Part shown: one piece after another, positions 1-11,922 of the stretch | How positions within the stretch are numbered: position 1 is the first letter of the stretch | Layout: each line of letters begins with the position of its first letter | Source: Coptis chinensis | Lineage: Eukaryota > Streptophyta > Magnoliopsida > Ranunculales > Ranunculaceae | Assembly (NCBI GenBank): GCA_015680905.1 | Contig: JADFTS010000058.1 | Coordinates: 124,001 to 188,000, forward strand | Direction of reading: 5' to 3' | DNA length: 64,000 bases | Translations under genes and position numbers: made by a program | The notes under the pieces: generated by a model | Told to the model about the DNA's origin: nothing | What the model saw: only the letters and a program-made list of their open reading frames with translations | The model's database searches: none

Positions 1-229
1 TATACGGTCAGGGGAGTAGATACTGATGAGGGGCATCATTTGGAAGTAGTGATGGCCATGATCGAGAAAGATAGAGAAATGAACCGTGCGGTTGAAAAAA
101 GTGAAACAAAGTGCGCTCAAAAGGAGGTTGCTAACCTCAATAAGAATCCATTGGCGGATTCGATCACGGAATTGAGAGGTACCTAAGAGATTGATCAACC
201 AAGATTTGAAAGGTATGATGGGAAGGGTG

Positions 230-900
230 ACCTTAACCGATCATTTGCATCATTTTAGACAACGAGATGCCATTGTGGCGGGAAAATAAGTATGATGGAC
301 TGCGTTGCATGATGTTCCCCGCAAGCCTTAAAGGGGCCGGATTGGTATTACCGCTTATCTTCATGGAGCATCGTAGATTTGAAGAGCTAGAAGCGTGCGC
401 CGTGGACCATTTCATCCACCGAAGCGGAGGGTAGTGGATATCGCATTATTTAACATCAAGCGAGAGGTCGCCAGAGTCATTAAAGGGAGTTTCGTGCAGA
501 TTCAAAGAAGAGACCACGAGGGTGGAGAATCACGGAGGAACATCGATTGGTCATTGCATTTCAAAGACGGCTTGAAGCGGGGGACTAGGGTTCCGCGAAT
601 CGGTGTCCAAAATCGAAATCACCACTCGCCGCGCTCGACCCAAAGGTAGAAAAAAATATATTGATCACGAGGACATAATGCAAAAGAAAATGCGAGGGAA
701 CAAAAGAGATCGGGGAAAGCGGTCGCGGTGATGGATAAAGATGATAGAAAAGATAGGGGAAAGAAGAAGAAGAGAGAAGGGGATCCAACAGAGGAGGGGA
801 AAGGCGTGAAGCGGAATGGGGAGATCGAACGGGGAGAGATATTAGCGAAAAGAAAGCCGTCTGCGTGAGATAGAACAAACACCTCTTAATAGGCCATTAG
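230..900 (+). pseudogene. gag remnant of the Tat element
   Basis: Frames around 270-560 give the retrotransposon Gag signature in pieces: MFPASLKGAG, then a segment reading VDHFIHRS, then LFNIK and a phrase like CRFKEE. These fit the Retrotrans_gag domain of Tat/Athila elements, in which the capsid-like core packages element RNA. The pieces lie in different frames, so at least three frameshifts interrupt the domain. The stretch 600-900 is Arg/Lys-rich in the same direction, as expected for the Gag tail. Nothing here could give a full Gag. Confidence 0.7.
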
Positions 901-1209
901 AGGAAATCTTGCCACTTATCAAGGGGTTGCGGCATTATGAAGGACCGCGGAATACACCGGAGAGATTGAGGGGAAACCTTTTGTGCCTATCATCAGTTAG
1001 AAACCACGCCACTAACGAATGTTATGCTTTGAAGTGGGGTGGTGGAAAGAATGATTGAGAAGGGATGCTTAGAGAGTATGTCGCGGAGGTTCTTCATCGC
1101 GGAGAGAGGACGAGCTCCCGCTAGGATCTTGGGAACAATAAATGTCATTTTGATGGAGAGACACTTTCGGGAGGAATGCCCACCGTGACAAGATGAAGAA
1201 GGACGGCGA

Positions 1210-1720
1210 GCTTACAACGGGTAAATGAGGTGTGGCAAGCATGGCGGTGGTTAGTTTCGGGGAACGCGATTGCCGAAGGAAATATAATGTTCACTCCGAA
1301 AGACTTGGAATCAGTGATTTCGCCGCATGAGGATGCTTTGGTGATTACCATAGCAATGGGTAATTATCTAGTGAAGCGAGTGTTGATAGACTGCGGAAGT
1401 TCAGTAGACATGTTGTTTATAGGGGCCATGGAAGAGATGAACATAGACAGGGATCAGTTGAAGGTTTCTCAGACTAATTTGTATGGCTTCAATGGTAGCA
1501 TGACAAAGCCTATGGGGGAGGCAGCGTTGCCAGTAACAGCAGGTCCGACGACGGTATTCACCAGGTTTATGGTGGTAGATACTGGGTCCCAATATAATGC
1601 CATTCTAGGGAGAAGATGGATTCATGAAATGAAGGCTATTCCGTCGACCTATTATCAGGTGATCCGCTTCCCCGCGAAGGGGGGGGGTGTACGAAATAAG
1701 GGGGGATCAGGTCGCCGCTC
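1210..1720 (+). pseudogene. retroviral-type aspartic protease domain
   Basis: The frame from 1230 contains the active-site motif VLIDCGSSVDML near 1380-1415, the DCGSS form of the Asp-Thr/Ser-Gly box seen in plant Tat elements. It is followed by a GFNGS flap-like segment and by YNAILGRRW (about 1590-1620), the conserved C-terminal strand of retropepsins. The enzyme matures the Gag-Pol polyprotein. The open stretch is about 180 codons and then runs into frame-disrupted sequence before RT. Confidence 0.85.
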
Positions 1721-2109
1721 AGAATATACACCAAGTGACAGTGAAAAGTATGGTTCGTGGAATAGGGGGTGAAAAACCGACGAATGATAAGGGAGAAGCG
1801 TAGCAATTACAGGAGGCGGACTTGATCGGAAGGATCGAGTCTCCTCGAGACCGAAAACTTTGGATGAGATTGAGATCGTGAACGGGGGGGGAAGAAGAAG
1901 TTTGCCGGTCGGGTCGGACTTGCCAAAGGAATGGAAAATCAAACCGCACAATTATTAACCGAGAATGCCGACATATTTGCATGGGCGATTGAAGATATCA
2001 CGGGGATAGATCGAGTTCCTTGCCATCACTTGCATATGAAGGAAGGTCGCGAAGTCTGTAAAAGGCGAAGATGAAGTGTAAGACCCAAAGCGGAAGGGAT
2101 TCGCGAGGA

Positions 2110-2770
2110 AGTTATCACGGCTTAGGGATGCGGGGATAATCGGGGATGTAGAATATGCGGAGTGGCTATCCAGCGTGGTCGCGGTTCCAAAAAGAACGGC
2201 AAAGGTCGAACGCGTGTGTTGACTTCTACGGGCGTAAATAAAAGAGTACCCTAAAGACTGTTATCCTATGCCGCGAGTGGATGACTTAGTAGATAGAACC
2301 GCTGGTTTCAAAGTATTCTCTTTCATGGATGCTTCCATGGGATATAACCAGGTCGCGATGTTCGGCCCAGATCAAGAAAAGACTACATTCGTGGTGGAAG
2401 GAGGTACTTATTGCTATACAAGAATGCCTTTTGGTTTGAAAAATGCGGGGGCTACATTTCAGCGGTTGGGGGAAAAAATGTTCGAAAACAAGATTAGGAA
2501 GGGCATGGAAATATATATTGATGATATGGTAGAAAAAAGCATGTCGGAAGAGGAACATTTGAAGGGTCTCCAAGAAACCTTTCACATACTCCGGAAGCAT
2601 AGTCTAAAACTGAACCCAGAGAAATGCACATTCGGGGTATCTTCGGGGAAGTTCTTGGGTTACATAGTCACGTATCGTGGAATAAAGGCCAATCCCGAGC
2701 AGATTAGATCCCTAGTGGAGATGTCGTCCCCTCAGAGTGTAAAAGAAGTGCAATGGTTGGCAGGTTGAGT
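2110..2770 (+). pseudogene. reverse transcriptase domain (Ty3/gypsy)
   Basis: The open frame 2268-2768 carries the RT palm: FSFMDASMGYNQV (first catalytic Asp), MPFGLKNAGATFQR, and YIDDM at about 2511-2528 (catalytic Asp pair), then FLGYIV. It copies element RNA into DNA. Upstream fingers sequence is present but frame-shifted (about 2110-2260). The domain ends at a TGA in LAG* where related elements continue into the thumb/connection, so this is a disabled copy although the catalytic core is well kept. Confidence 0.92.
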
Positions 2771-2789
2771 CGCAGCATTGAACAGATTT

Positions 2790-3212
2790 ATATCTAAATC
2801 ATCGGACAAATGCAGACCGTTGTATTGCTTGTTGAGAAAAATGCCAGATTTTCGATGGACCACTGAGTGTGAGGAAGCCTTCTAGGAGTTGAAGGTTTAT
2901 TTAGGGAAAGCCCCTTTGCTATCGCGGCCTGAGGAAGGAGAGAGATTATATCTTTATTTGGGGTTTTCAGAGTACGTGATAAGCTCAGTCCTGGTGCGTG
3001 TTGTAGAAAAGATAGAGAAGCCAATTTACTTTCAGAGTAAAACCATGCTAGCCACTGAGACGCGATACAGTAGAATTGAGAAGTATGCCTTAGCGTTGAT
3101 TTTCTCTGCATTAAAATTGAAACCCTATTTCGAGGCACACTCTGTGGTAGTGATAACAAATATGCCCCTCAAACAAGCGTTGAAGGCAGAAAAGTCGGGG
3201 AAGAATCTTTGA
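2790..3212 (+). pseudogene. RNase H domain of gypsy Pol
   Basis: The open frame 2889-3212 continues Pol after RT: LYLYLGFSEYVISSVLVR, then PIYFQSKTMLATETRYSRIEKYALALIFSALKL in part, the usual RNase H core after gypsy RT that removes the RNA strand. The start is separated from RT by a stop at 2766-2768 and by a TAG near 2883. The region ends in a TGA at 3210. Confidence 0.85.
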
Positions 3213-3404
3213 AATGGCACGGGCGGTGATGCTTAGTTATTTACGAAATCAATATCAGTTAGAACGGTGGAAAAAGCGCCAAGCCATGGCAGAGTTCTAG
3301 CAGAATTTCGGCCGAGGATCCAGCTTTGGGGAGAGGAAATGGTCATGGATCGGGAGGAAGAATCTAGGCGTGATCCCTTGGACCCTTGGGATATCTGCAT
3401 GAAT

Positions 3405-3775
3405 GGATGGAGAGTATTGCGCGGATGGATCGGCTTCTGAGATAACGGAAATGGGATTGGCGTGGTTTTGGTGACTCGACAACACACAAGGTTGGAGTTA
3501 TCAATGAAACCGGGATTAGCGGCTTCAATAATGAGTCCGAATATGAAGCGGTGATAGCGGGTTTAAATTTGTACGAGGATCACGGGAGTAACCGAGCTAT
3601 CGGTGTTCTCGACTCTAACTTGGTTATTTGTCGGATGAATGGGGGTGGGTTTGTGGTAGCGTTGTCAAGGATGGCACGATATTTAGAGGTTATACGACAA
3701 AAAGCGGCAAGTTCAAAAGGATTGGTTTGCCCATTTGGGGCGCGGTGAAAACAGACATCTTGTAGCGTTAGCATT
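3405..3775 (+). pseudogene. second, archaeal-type RNase H (Tat-lineage hallmark)
   Basis: Read across one or two frameshifts the sequence gives DGSASE, GIGVVLV, LSMKPGLAASNNESEYEAV and then AGLNL. This is the RNase H fold with the Asp of DGS and the Glu of NESEYEA. A second RNase H at this place, between the ordinary RNase H and integrase, is diagnostic of the plant Tat lineage. It is used here as the main argument for lineage assignment. The copy is frame-broken. Confidence 0.8.
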
Positions 3776-3839
3776 TGTGGCGTGCTTCGAGAAACGAGGG
3801 TCGTTCTATTGAAGTAAAAGTTTTGAGCGGGGCCTAGTA

Positions 3840-5065
3840 CATGTAAACCGAGGGTGTGTGTCTCACCATTGAAAAGGAGGCGGGATGGATGGCGCCTATT
3901 AAAACTTTTCTTATGGGGCGAGAGATAGAAAATACCAAGGAGAGGCGAAAGATGGAGCGGTCGGTCGAGGAGATATGTTACGTTAGGCGGAGATTTGTAT
4001 AGGAAGAGTTTATTGGATCGCTATTGAGATGCATAGGGCTGGCAGCAGGTGCAAGAAGTGTTGGCGAGGTAAATGAAGGTGATTGTGGAAGTCATTATTG
4101 AGTCGAACCACAACCCATAGATTGATATCGCGCAGGATATTTTTGGCCTCATATGAAGAAGGGATGCGACAGTATGCAACAACTTGTGAGAAATGCCAAA
4201 GGTTTGCATAACTAATCCATTCCCCACTTGAGATTTGCATAATGTGTTTAGTCGTGGTACGTTCGCCATGTGGGCCTTTGGATATAGTGCGGCCTTTGCC
4301 CATGGCAAGCGGCAAGAGAAGATTTATGTTGGCCGCCATCGATTATTTCACCAAGTGGGTGGAGGAGTGGCCTTCTGACAAGTCAAAGAAGAGAATGTGA
4401 AGAAGTTCCTGCGGGGGAGAACATAATATCTGGTCGGTTTGCCCCATACAATCATTGCAGATAATGGAACACAATTTCTTGGGGGAAAGGTACATCAATT
4501 CCTTCAAGCCTACAAAAGTGAAACAAAGGGTTTCGGCGCCATACAATCCGGAGGAATGGTCAAGCCGAGGCATCAAACAAAATCATCATGGACAATTTAA
4601 AGAGAAAATTGGAAGACCGAAAAGGAGGGCGATGAATTGAATCATATTTTATGGGCTTATCATTACTACACCGCGGACTTTGACGAATGAATCACCATTC
4701 GCAATGGCATATGGGTAGGAAATTTTGTCATACGGTGGAAATGATAGAAAACGATAAGAACGAGCCGTGGAAATGGGTCTTAATGAAAATATATATTATT
4801 TGAGTTGGATATAATTGAGGAAAAAAGAATCTGATTTCGCATACATTTGGAGGAGTATCATAGAAGGCTACAGAGACAGTATGATAAACTAGTAAAGCCG
4901 CGGGGATTCATGATTGGGGACTTGGTGCTGCGAAGGGTTACTCCAGCCACTAAAAAGGAGAATGACGGCAAACTAGGACCTAACTGGGAAGGACCGTATG
5001 TCGTGACAGCGAAGGGAACTTCAGGCACTTACAAAATAGAGACACCGGCAAGGGGTAACGATTGA
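3840..5065 (+). pseudogene. integrase remnant
   Basis: Across several frames the sequence resembles a retroviral-type integrase. The N-terminal zinc-binding part is recognisable near 4130-4210, core-domain phrases such as YFTKWVE near 4345 and ADNGTQF near 4460 follow, and the C-terminal tail reads LVLRRVTPATKKENDGKLGPNW in part, then EGPYVV (4847-5065). The enzyme inserts element cDNA. No frame stays open across the core, and parts of the domain seem missing or scrambled, so it is inactive. Confidence 0.8.
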
Positions 5066-5249
5066 GAAACAATGGAATATAAGAATCTTTGAAAAAATTC
5101 CATGAAAGAAGCAGTGTGTAGCTTTCAGTGGGACAAGAATATTTTGTTTAAATGTATATATGTTGTTGTGTGCGGAATTCTAAGTCAATGAAACAAAGAA
5201 TGCATTCCTGGCGCAATAGCATGAATAGAGGATAATCAAGGACAGCGTG

Positions 5250-5995
5250 GGGATGAGCCGCCCAGCGATCTAAAGCGTCGAATCAAGCAGGGGCAAAATG
5301 AGCTGCCCCATCAGCTTCCGCGGCCGTTCAAAGGCGGCAGGGGGGATGAGCCCTTCGCGGACTAAACGTCGAATCAGCGAGGGGGCAAAATGAGGCTGCC
5401 CCATTAGGCTTCACAGCCATTCAAAGAGAGAGGGGGACAAGCCTTTCGCGGCGGGCCGAAGCGTCCGAATCAAACTGGGGAAAAATGAGTCGCCCCTACC
5501 GGGCTTCCTGGCCCGTTCAAAGGCAGGGGGAGGAGCCGCCAGCGGACTAAGCGTCGAATCAACGGGGGCAAAATGAGGCTGCCCCATTAGGCTCCCACAG
5601 CCATTCAAAGAAAGCGGGGACGAGCCGCCGTGGGACTAAAGCGTCCGAATCAAGCAGGGGCAAAATGAGCTGCCCTATCGGGCTTCCTGGCCGTTCAAAA
5701 AAAGACGGGGAGGAGCCCTTCACGCGGGCGAAATGTCCGAATCAAAGCTGGGGGCAAAATGAGCTGCCCCTATCGGGCTCCACGACCATTCAAAGGCAAT
5801 GAGGGGATGAGGCCGCCCATGAGGCCGAAATGTCCGAATCAAGGGGGGGCAAAATGAGGCTGCCCTACCGGGCTTCACGCTTAATCAAAGGCGAGTCCAG
5901 CGGGCCGAAGCGTATGAATAAAACTTGGGGCAAAATGAGATGCCCCATTGGACTCCACGGCTTATTAAAGGGCGGAAGAGGAGCCTTTGCGCATT
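5250..5995 (+). repeat. ~92-bp tandem array, about 8 copies, downstream of integrase
   Basis: A unit containing GGGGCAAAATGAG-CTGCCCC, a CATTCAAAG box and a GTCCGAATCAA box recurs. The AAAATG landmark falls at about 5295, 5387, 5482, 5570, 5662, 5757, 5851 and 5932, giving a period of 81-95 bp. Each unit contains a short inverted repeat (GGGGCA...TGCCCC). Variable minisatellites between pol and the 3' LTR are typical of Tat/Ogre elements. Open frames inside it are not genes. Confidence 0.9.
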
Positions 5996-6087
5996 TGAAT
6001 ATCAAATTAATTATGCGACAAACTTAGATAAAACAAAAAGAGCCAACGATAAAGAAGTAAAAAGTACATTCAAGGGAAATAGATTTG

Positions 6088-8474
6088 CTAACGACTGATA
6101 TTAAGAGCCTGCTGGGTGTACCCAGAAATACAGGCGAAGTATATAATACAAAATGGGCAATTAGTCATAGTAGAAGGATTACAACAACCACAAAAACACA
6201 AGTTTAGATTAGACAAAGAGATGAAGCCAAATGTATTCTTTGCTTCCCGCTTGGTTGCATTTTTCGGAGTGGACGCCAAATCCCCTTCACCAGAGGAAAG
6301 AGGATCGTTATCCAAATCAATGGGAGAGGCAACCACCCCGGCTGTGGGTAGAGTCATCCCTTGAGTAGCAGCATCAACGAGAGAAGGGTCCGGACGGGGG
6401 CGGCAGGGGAGCGAGAGGTGGCATATCCGCGGTTTGGGGGGAACGGAAGAAACGGCGGGAGCGGTGAGAGCTTCTAGTGCTGTTTAAGTTCCGCGGCTTA
6501 TCTTCTTCACCGGCTAGACTACGAAATCGATCGGCTGACCTCCGCAACGCGGCCTTTGTCTCTGGCGGCTTGAATTGCAATCTTACCCTCCGCTTTTTGG
6601 CCCTCGAGTTTGGAGGCAACACCGGACACATAGTCGCGATGTTTTTCTTCAGCCAGCTGGAGCGCCTTTTGGTTCTTCACGGCTATTATACGAAGATCGT
6701 CACGATCTTTCTCCAAAGCGGCGTACTTAGCCTTCCAGCCATCGGGGCCCCGATCTCATGCTTCCACGGTCTCCGCCCGATTTCCGGTGTGTTGGTTAGG
6801 CCGCGGACCGCGTAGCCAATGTCAAACTCAACCGCAAAAAGAAGGATTGGTTACTAAACAGTACAAATGAAAAGTTATTTTGCAAGGGAAAATTTATACC
6901 TTTTCCCAGCCGTGGTAGATGGAAGCTCTGTGCGAAGCAAACGAACCAGAATCTCCATATGCTTGGTCTTTCCGGAAGATCGAAATTGAAGAAAGAGAGG
7001 CCGCAATAGCGGTGGTGTTTTCTAGGGCGAGTCATGAGTTGTTACATCCGTTCCACGGCCTGAATTGAGGGCGCCATATGTCAATGCCCCGGATGGCAAA
7101 GACCGGATGGGTAGGGTTCTTTACGGGGCGTCGTGGAGGACCGGTTGGTTGATGGCGATCTGAATCTGTTGGTTGATGAAGGGGAGGCGGCGGTTCTAGC
7201 CTTTTGGGCGGAGGACTCTTGGCTGCTGCGGCCGAGGGCATCCTCACCGTCGAGTCACTTTCCCAAAGTTTGAGCTTATTTGTGGCCATGGCGGCGTCGG
7301 ATACCTTGAAGCGAGGGTTGAGTAAAGTCGTCTTCCCAATCCGCCCGCGGGCGAGTAGGAAGAGGGGCGGTATTAGGTGTAGCGGTATGAGATTGAGCGG
7401 CGGCTTCGTTAGGCGGCGGCTTTGGAGTGAGATATCTTGTTGGTGTACTTGAAGGACTTGAAGGCTTTTCTTTTTTAGAGGAGGGAGTATTTGGGAAGTC
7501 TTTCTTTGGGTGGTCTTTGGTCGATGAAGCGGACCTTGATAGTTACCTATTATTTTCAATGAAGGATCAAGGAGAAGAGGGTTGCCCTTGTATGTATCTA
7601 TACCAAGAACTTCACACTGGGCACTTCCTAAATCACCGAGCCTTTGGAAAATTGGCGATGAGGCGCCGGTGTAAATTTTAGATCGTGAATCGGGCTCCAA
7701 CACGTGTCCGTGGAAGAAAGATGAGTTAAAAGCTAGTTAGGAAAAAGGCACCGCTAACGAAAAAGATGTTAAGTACCACTAGAAAGGAAACTGAGATGCC
7801 TTAGAGAAACGTCAGAGGAAAGATCCGCGGATAGAAAACTATCGGACACATATAACGGATAATAATGCCATACTTTGTCAGAAGTAGTAATGTGGAGGAC
7901 AAAGGACTTTTTTACGTGGGCCCGGGTACAAAAGGATTGGTATCTACGCTACCAAATTTGGTACTTTTCTTTATATAGTAATGAGCTATTATGTCGCAGA
8001 GTTGGATTTTGGGGGAATTGGTTTTATTGTAGAAATTCGCGGCGTATAAGATGCGCCAAAAGTTACCAATGCCTTGGCATGGGGGGATGTTGAAGTGGTT
8101 ACATACCGCGACATCTAGAGGAGTTAAGGGAAACCGCATGAAACTGCGGCTATCGACCTACGGTAGCGGCGAAGAGACAACCGGACGCGGTGTGACTAGA
8201 TAGGGAAATGGGTACGCCGCACGCGTGCTCAAGGATCGCGTCGTGGCGGGGATGCCGTAGCGATTTTAATGGCATCTAAGTTGGGTCTACAGCGATATGA
8301 AGGCGAGGGAGGAAGAGTGGCTTTCCTTCCTGAAGTGGAAGGTTCCGCGGCAGGGCTAGAAGTATCAGAAGCCGTGGATTCAGATCGTTCCGCGGTATGA
8401 CCGCTAGATCTGGAGGTGGAGGACGCGGATCCCCCGGAGTGAGTGCACGAGGTACTCCGGATTGGATCCGACAT
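6088..8474 (-). pseudogene. antisense ORF of the Tat element (Transposase_28-like plus coiled coil)
   Basis: On - strand a decayed gene runs opposite to pol. A Ser/Pro-rich start (8474, MSDPIRSTSC...) is followed at 8140-7910 by RFPLTPLDVAVCNHF and NFWRILYAANFY, resembling the 'putative gypsy type transposon' domain (PF04195-like). A long Pro-rich linker (7703-7032) follows, then an Ala/Lys/Glu-rich coiled coil at 6716-6519 and a Pro-rich tail near 6380. A possible intron with GT at 6903 lies at about 6903-6833. Antisense ORFs in this place are known from Grande and Retand elements; the function is unknown. Frameshifts interrupt every part. Confidence 0.55.
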
Positions 8475-8479
8475 AATAG

Positions 8480-9350
8480 AATCCGATAAGTTGGAGAGCT
8501 CAACGAAGGGAAATGGAGGAAACGATTACACGAATAAAGCGTGTCGGGAACAAAGGGCGGGAGCAAAGAGGATGAAGACAAACTGAGGTACAAGCGCAGA
8601 GAAAGCAACGAAAATGAAGAACGGTGAAGAAAACTCGAACCTTGAACGGCCAAAAATCCACCGGAAACGAAGAAACAGAAAGAAGGAGGAGCAGAGTGAG
8701 AAAAGTGAGAGAGTTTAGATGCAAAAGAGGGGTTTTGAAGGAAGAGAGATGTTTGAGCGGGATACTAAGCGGTAGGGGTAAAAGCGTAATATCATCAGAA
8801 AAAAGGACCAAAGTAAAGAAGACACGTGGGTCCTCGAAAATCGAAAAGGCAGGTTCGATACGCGTGCGCCGAAAAGACATCTTTCCTACACGTGCTCTTT
8901 GGCCACGTGGATGAGGGCGCACATGCAAGGGGAGTGCATGCCAGAGATGGAATATTTGGAGGAGGTTTGGGATGATTCTCGGAACCGTGTACAGTCCGCG
9001 GACCATAAATGATATCGCGGAATGTCAACGGGACCGAGAGGGGCATCTGTATAGGACCTATTGATGACATGTGGAGTCAGAGGTACAAAAGGGTCTGACG
9101 ATATTGTGAAGAAAACGTCTGCCGGATCAAAGTCCGCGGTAACCTAACTGCCAAGAACTGCCATATAGGGAGTGGGACAAGTGGAGAGCTAGGAGGCGAG
9201 GGATGGAGTGGAAATGAACGAGCCTGATGAGAGAGGGAGTTAGGAAAAAGAGAGAGTATAAACAGAGGAGAGAGGGAGGAGAAAAGAGGTCGAGAAAAAG
9301 AGAGTGATTGTAATTTTTTGAGTATACAAATCTCTACATCATAACTCTCT
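8480..9350 (+). other. probable 3' LTR region of the Tat element with TATA-like box
   Basis: No coding potential. The stretch becomes purine-rich towards its end and contains GAGTATAAACAGAGG at about 9255-9269, followed by GAGAGAGGGAGG and AAAAAGAGAGTG, the look of an LTR promoter plus R/U5 start. I found no clear TG...CA ends, polypurine tract or second LTR in the window, so the LTR call rests on position and the TATA-like box only. Confidence 0.4.
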
Positions 9351-9489
9351 TGGACAGTACGTCTGCCAAATTAGCCGGGCTTCAGTCAGTGTATACAAAC
9401 TTAACCTCCAAAAAATTAGGAACTAAACCTTTACAGAACATAGATAGATCATCAAAGCACCGTGGTGCGAATACATTGTCCTTTTGTCC

Positions 9490-9760
9490 TGACACATCAG
9501 TGATGGGCAAAATGTAAATCTGATTCAATTATCACCCTTTGCATATCCCATCTTTTAGCCATCAGTAGCGCATCCCTTATTGCCCAAATTTCAGCCATAT
9601 ATTAGTGGCCATACCAGTACATTGGGACCTGCCAAAACAAAGTGTCCTCTTCATTGCGAGCCAACAAGCCCTATCCCTGCAAAAGAAGAAGTTTCTGCTC
9701 CATCAGTATTTAGTTTAACCAACCACTTGGTGCCTTGGTGGTGAACTAGTGGTTGCCATG
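9490..9760 (-). pseudogene. RNase H-like fragment (RVT_3 type, LINE or domesticated)
   Basis: On - strand the sequence reads WLVKLNTDGAE (KLNTDGA is the strand-1 motif of plant RVT_3 RNase H domains), then, after a frameshift, LARNEEDTLFW and AEIWAIRDALLMAKRW followed by VIIESD. The spacing of Asp, Glu and Asp fits the RNase H active site. Such domains occur at the end of plant LINE ORF2 and in small stand-alone genes. A stop and a frameshift break it, so it is a relic. Sequence on either side to 10,019 gives nothing else recognisable. Confidence 0.7.
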
Positions 9761-10019
9761 GTATTGTAATATACTCCTTGGAAGCTTCCGTTACTGAATG
9801 CCTGGTATAGTGGTACTGTCCATATATAACTAGAACATTTTAACTTAGCCCAGTAAAAAAGGTGGAAAGACTCAAAAGGCTTGCCGGCAAAGATCACACG
9901 TACTGTTTCTGCCTTATCCAAATATTCCATAAACAGTAGATATATAATGACTTGAAAGCGTATGTATCGTATGATTGAGATGAAATGAACCTATTGGAAT
10001 TGAAGTTAGTAGGGGATAT

Positions 10020-10700
10020 TGTTGGGGACAACGATACCAATCGATCCCCATTACTAAGATAACTTGCACTTGGACCAACTACAATCTCTAGACAAAAATC
10101 TAAATTTTCACTACAACCAATCTAGCATGCCCAACTCTTTAAACAACTATCACAAACAAATAATAATAATGCAAACAAAGTAAAACATACCACCACACAA
10201 GATGTAACGTGGTTCGGCCAATGATGTTTACTTCCACAAGAGCTAATCCTTTTATAAATGTGGGAAGGAAGATTACAATCACTCCTCTCAAGTCTCTCCA
10301 CCTTACTAGATCACTTCTCTCTTCTTACAAGTTTTTTTCTTTGCAAGGGTTTTCTCTCAATTTTGATAGCTCTCAAAATTGGGTTTCTATTCAAGACCTA
10401 GGTTTTCCAAAACCTTATTTCTGATTTTTATAGTAACCCACAATTTCGCGGTGGTTACTGTAGAAATAGAAGTCTGCGAAATTAGGTAAAGCAAAAGCCA
10501 ATCTGAGTCTTGCGCCCTCAAAAAGTCCAATAATATTGTTTTAGGTGAGAGGTGAAAAAAACTATCTTCTTTTTTCGGGCGAGGGCACAGCGCCGTGATC
10601 CGCGATTTAATCTGGCCTTGGCGCCGGACCTCTTCTTCACACGAAACGATCTTGCTTTCTCCCCTTCATCCTCATCCTCATGTGAGGGATAACTCCAACA
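10020..10700 (-). mobile_element. copia solo LTR with 5-bp target duplication GATAT
   Basis: A 681-bp segment begins TGTTGGGGA and ends TAACTCCAACA, with GATAT at 10,015-10,019 and again at 10,701-10,705. It matches the LTRs of the complete copia element at 20,569-26,145 over the conserved parts, for example GTGGTTCGGCCAATGATG, and lies in the same orientation (element sense on -). No internal sequence is present, so it is a solo LTR left by recombination between two LTRs. It is clearly more diverged than the two LTRs of the complete element. Confidence 0.92.
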
Positions 10701-10906
10701 GATATCATGTCTGAGAACAAATGTGAGGCTGCTTCATTAGGGTATCACGTAGAGCACAACAATTTTGAATGTGTAGTTTCGTCTAGTTGATAATCAGATT
10801 TTACTGTTAAAGAACCGGAATTATTGAAGGACCACTGTAATTTATCAGTAGAAAAAAGGTGCAACTGAGCGTCTGAGCTGTAGCTATGGCTAAAATTTTA
10901 TTTTTG

Positions 10907-11655
10907 GAGAAATGCTAGCGTCCTGCCCTTTTAGGGGGTAGGACCATCCTATCTCTGTAGAGACAAAAGAAAATGACTAGTTACTTGCAAACTTAAACAC
11001 CATCCTACGTACTGTTCAACTCAAAATGACTCACCCTTCCCCCATCATCTTCCATCCTCTCCGTCATCATCTGTCACTGTCAACACCGCCTGTCACTATT
11101 AAACAATGGCGTCGCCACTCGCATTTCTCTCTTTATTCCTCTTTTCTTTTTCTTTTTTTTATTTTTTTCACTCAATTTTCTTCTTCTCCACACCACAACC
11201 ACCACCACTCACCAGTCACCACAACTACCATAAGATTCAACTCTTTCATCTTATTTTAAGGGTCAAATAGCGTTCTTGATTATGATTTCAAATGGTTATA
11301 GCATCTAATTTTTAATTTTTTGATGTTATGTTGTAATAAACTCAAATTTGTTAGTTGTATGGTGGAATGGTAATGAAAATTCTTGTATTTGAGTCGGATC
11401 AGACAAAAAAATAAATAAATGAGATGACCGGATTCCGTCAGACGGTGGCGTGCTGGATTTGGAGGAGAACGACACCTTTGTTCAGAGCCTAGAATTGACA
11501 GAGATGATGAGTTGACTCATTGAGTTTTACTTCTCTGGTCTTGTTCAATTAGAAGATTTGGAACCGTTAGAATAGGTGAAATGGTCACTTTTTTTTGTCT
11601 CTATAGAGTTAGGATGGTCCTACCCCCATAAAGGGTCAGGACGATAACATTCCTC
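10907..11655. mobile_element. 749-bp non-autonomous MULE with ~70-bp TIRs and 9-bp TSD
   Basis: The left end GAGAAATGCTAGCGTCCTG and the reverse complement of the right end GAGGAATGTTATCGTCCTG match for about 70 bp, including the block GGGGGTAGGACCATCCTA. The element is flanked by TTATTTTTG at 10,898-10,906 and 11,656-11,664. A 9-bp duplication and long TIRs are the signature of Mutator-like elements. The interior has pyrimidine-rich tracts and no convincing coding sequence. Confidence 0.9.
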
Positions 11656-11922
11656 TTATTTTTGATAGAGGTGGGAAATAATTCCCTAATTGACTTTAGA
11701 TTCAGTATGGTCTGCAACTTTAAGGTGAGTACTAGAATCAGATGGATCGGAGTGTAATATTGAGCTCACTAAGAGATTGATGACTAACCCAAGGATCGTT
11801 TCAGACATGGATAAAGGAAGTTTGAACAGAGGAAGTGAGTCATGAACTCTAAACTTCTGTATATACAATGTATACGTCCTTTTACATCAACATGAATCAA
11901 ACCTACTTAGCGAATTGTTATC

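Larger units (their letters stand above)
1..9350 (+). mobile_element. Ty3/gypsy LTR retrotransposon, Tat lineage, 3' portion
   Basis: The domain order on + is Gag, aspartic protease, RT with a YIDDM core, RNase H, a second archaeal-type RNase H, then integrase. A second RNase H before integrase is the hallmark of the plant Tat (Ogre/Retand/Grande-like) lineage. The integrase is followed by a tandem array and by an antisense ORF, both also usual in this lineage. The window starts inside gag, so the 5' LTR lies to the left. The coding domains are broken by many short frameshifts and stops. The right boundary is approximate: sequence with 3'-LTR character runs to about 9.35 kb but I could not define its start or a target duplication. 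Confidence 0.85.

Noticed and set aside
5410..6030. Open frames inside the 92-bp array (about 5,411-5,608 and 5,830-6,027)
   Set aside because: They simply follow the repeat unit; frame and stops change with each unit and no protein similarity is seen.
11026..11259. Open frame inside the small MULE
   Set aside because: Low-complexity Pro/His/Phe sequence from pyrimidine tracts, with no motif and no splice context.
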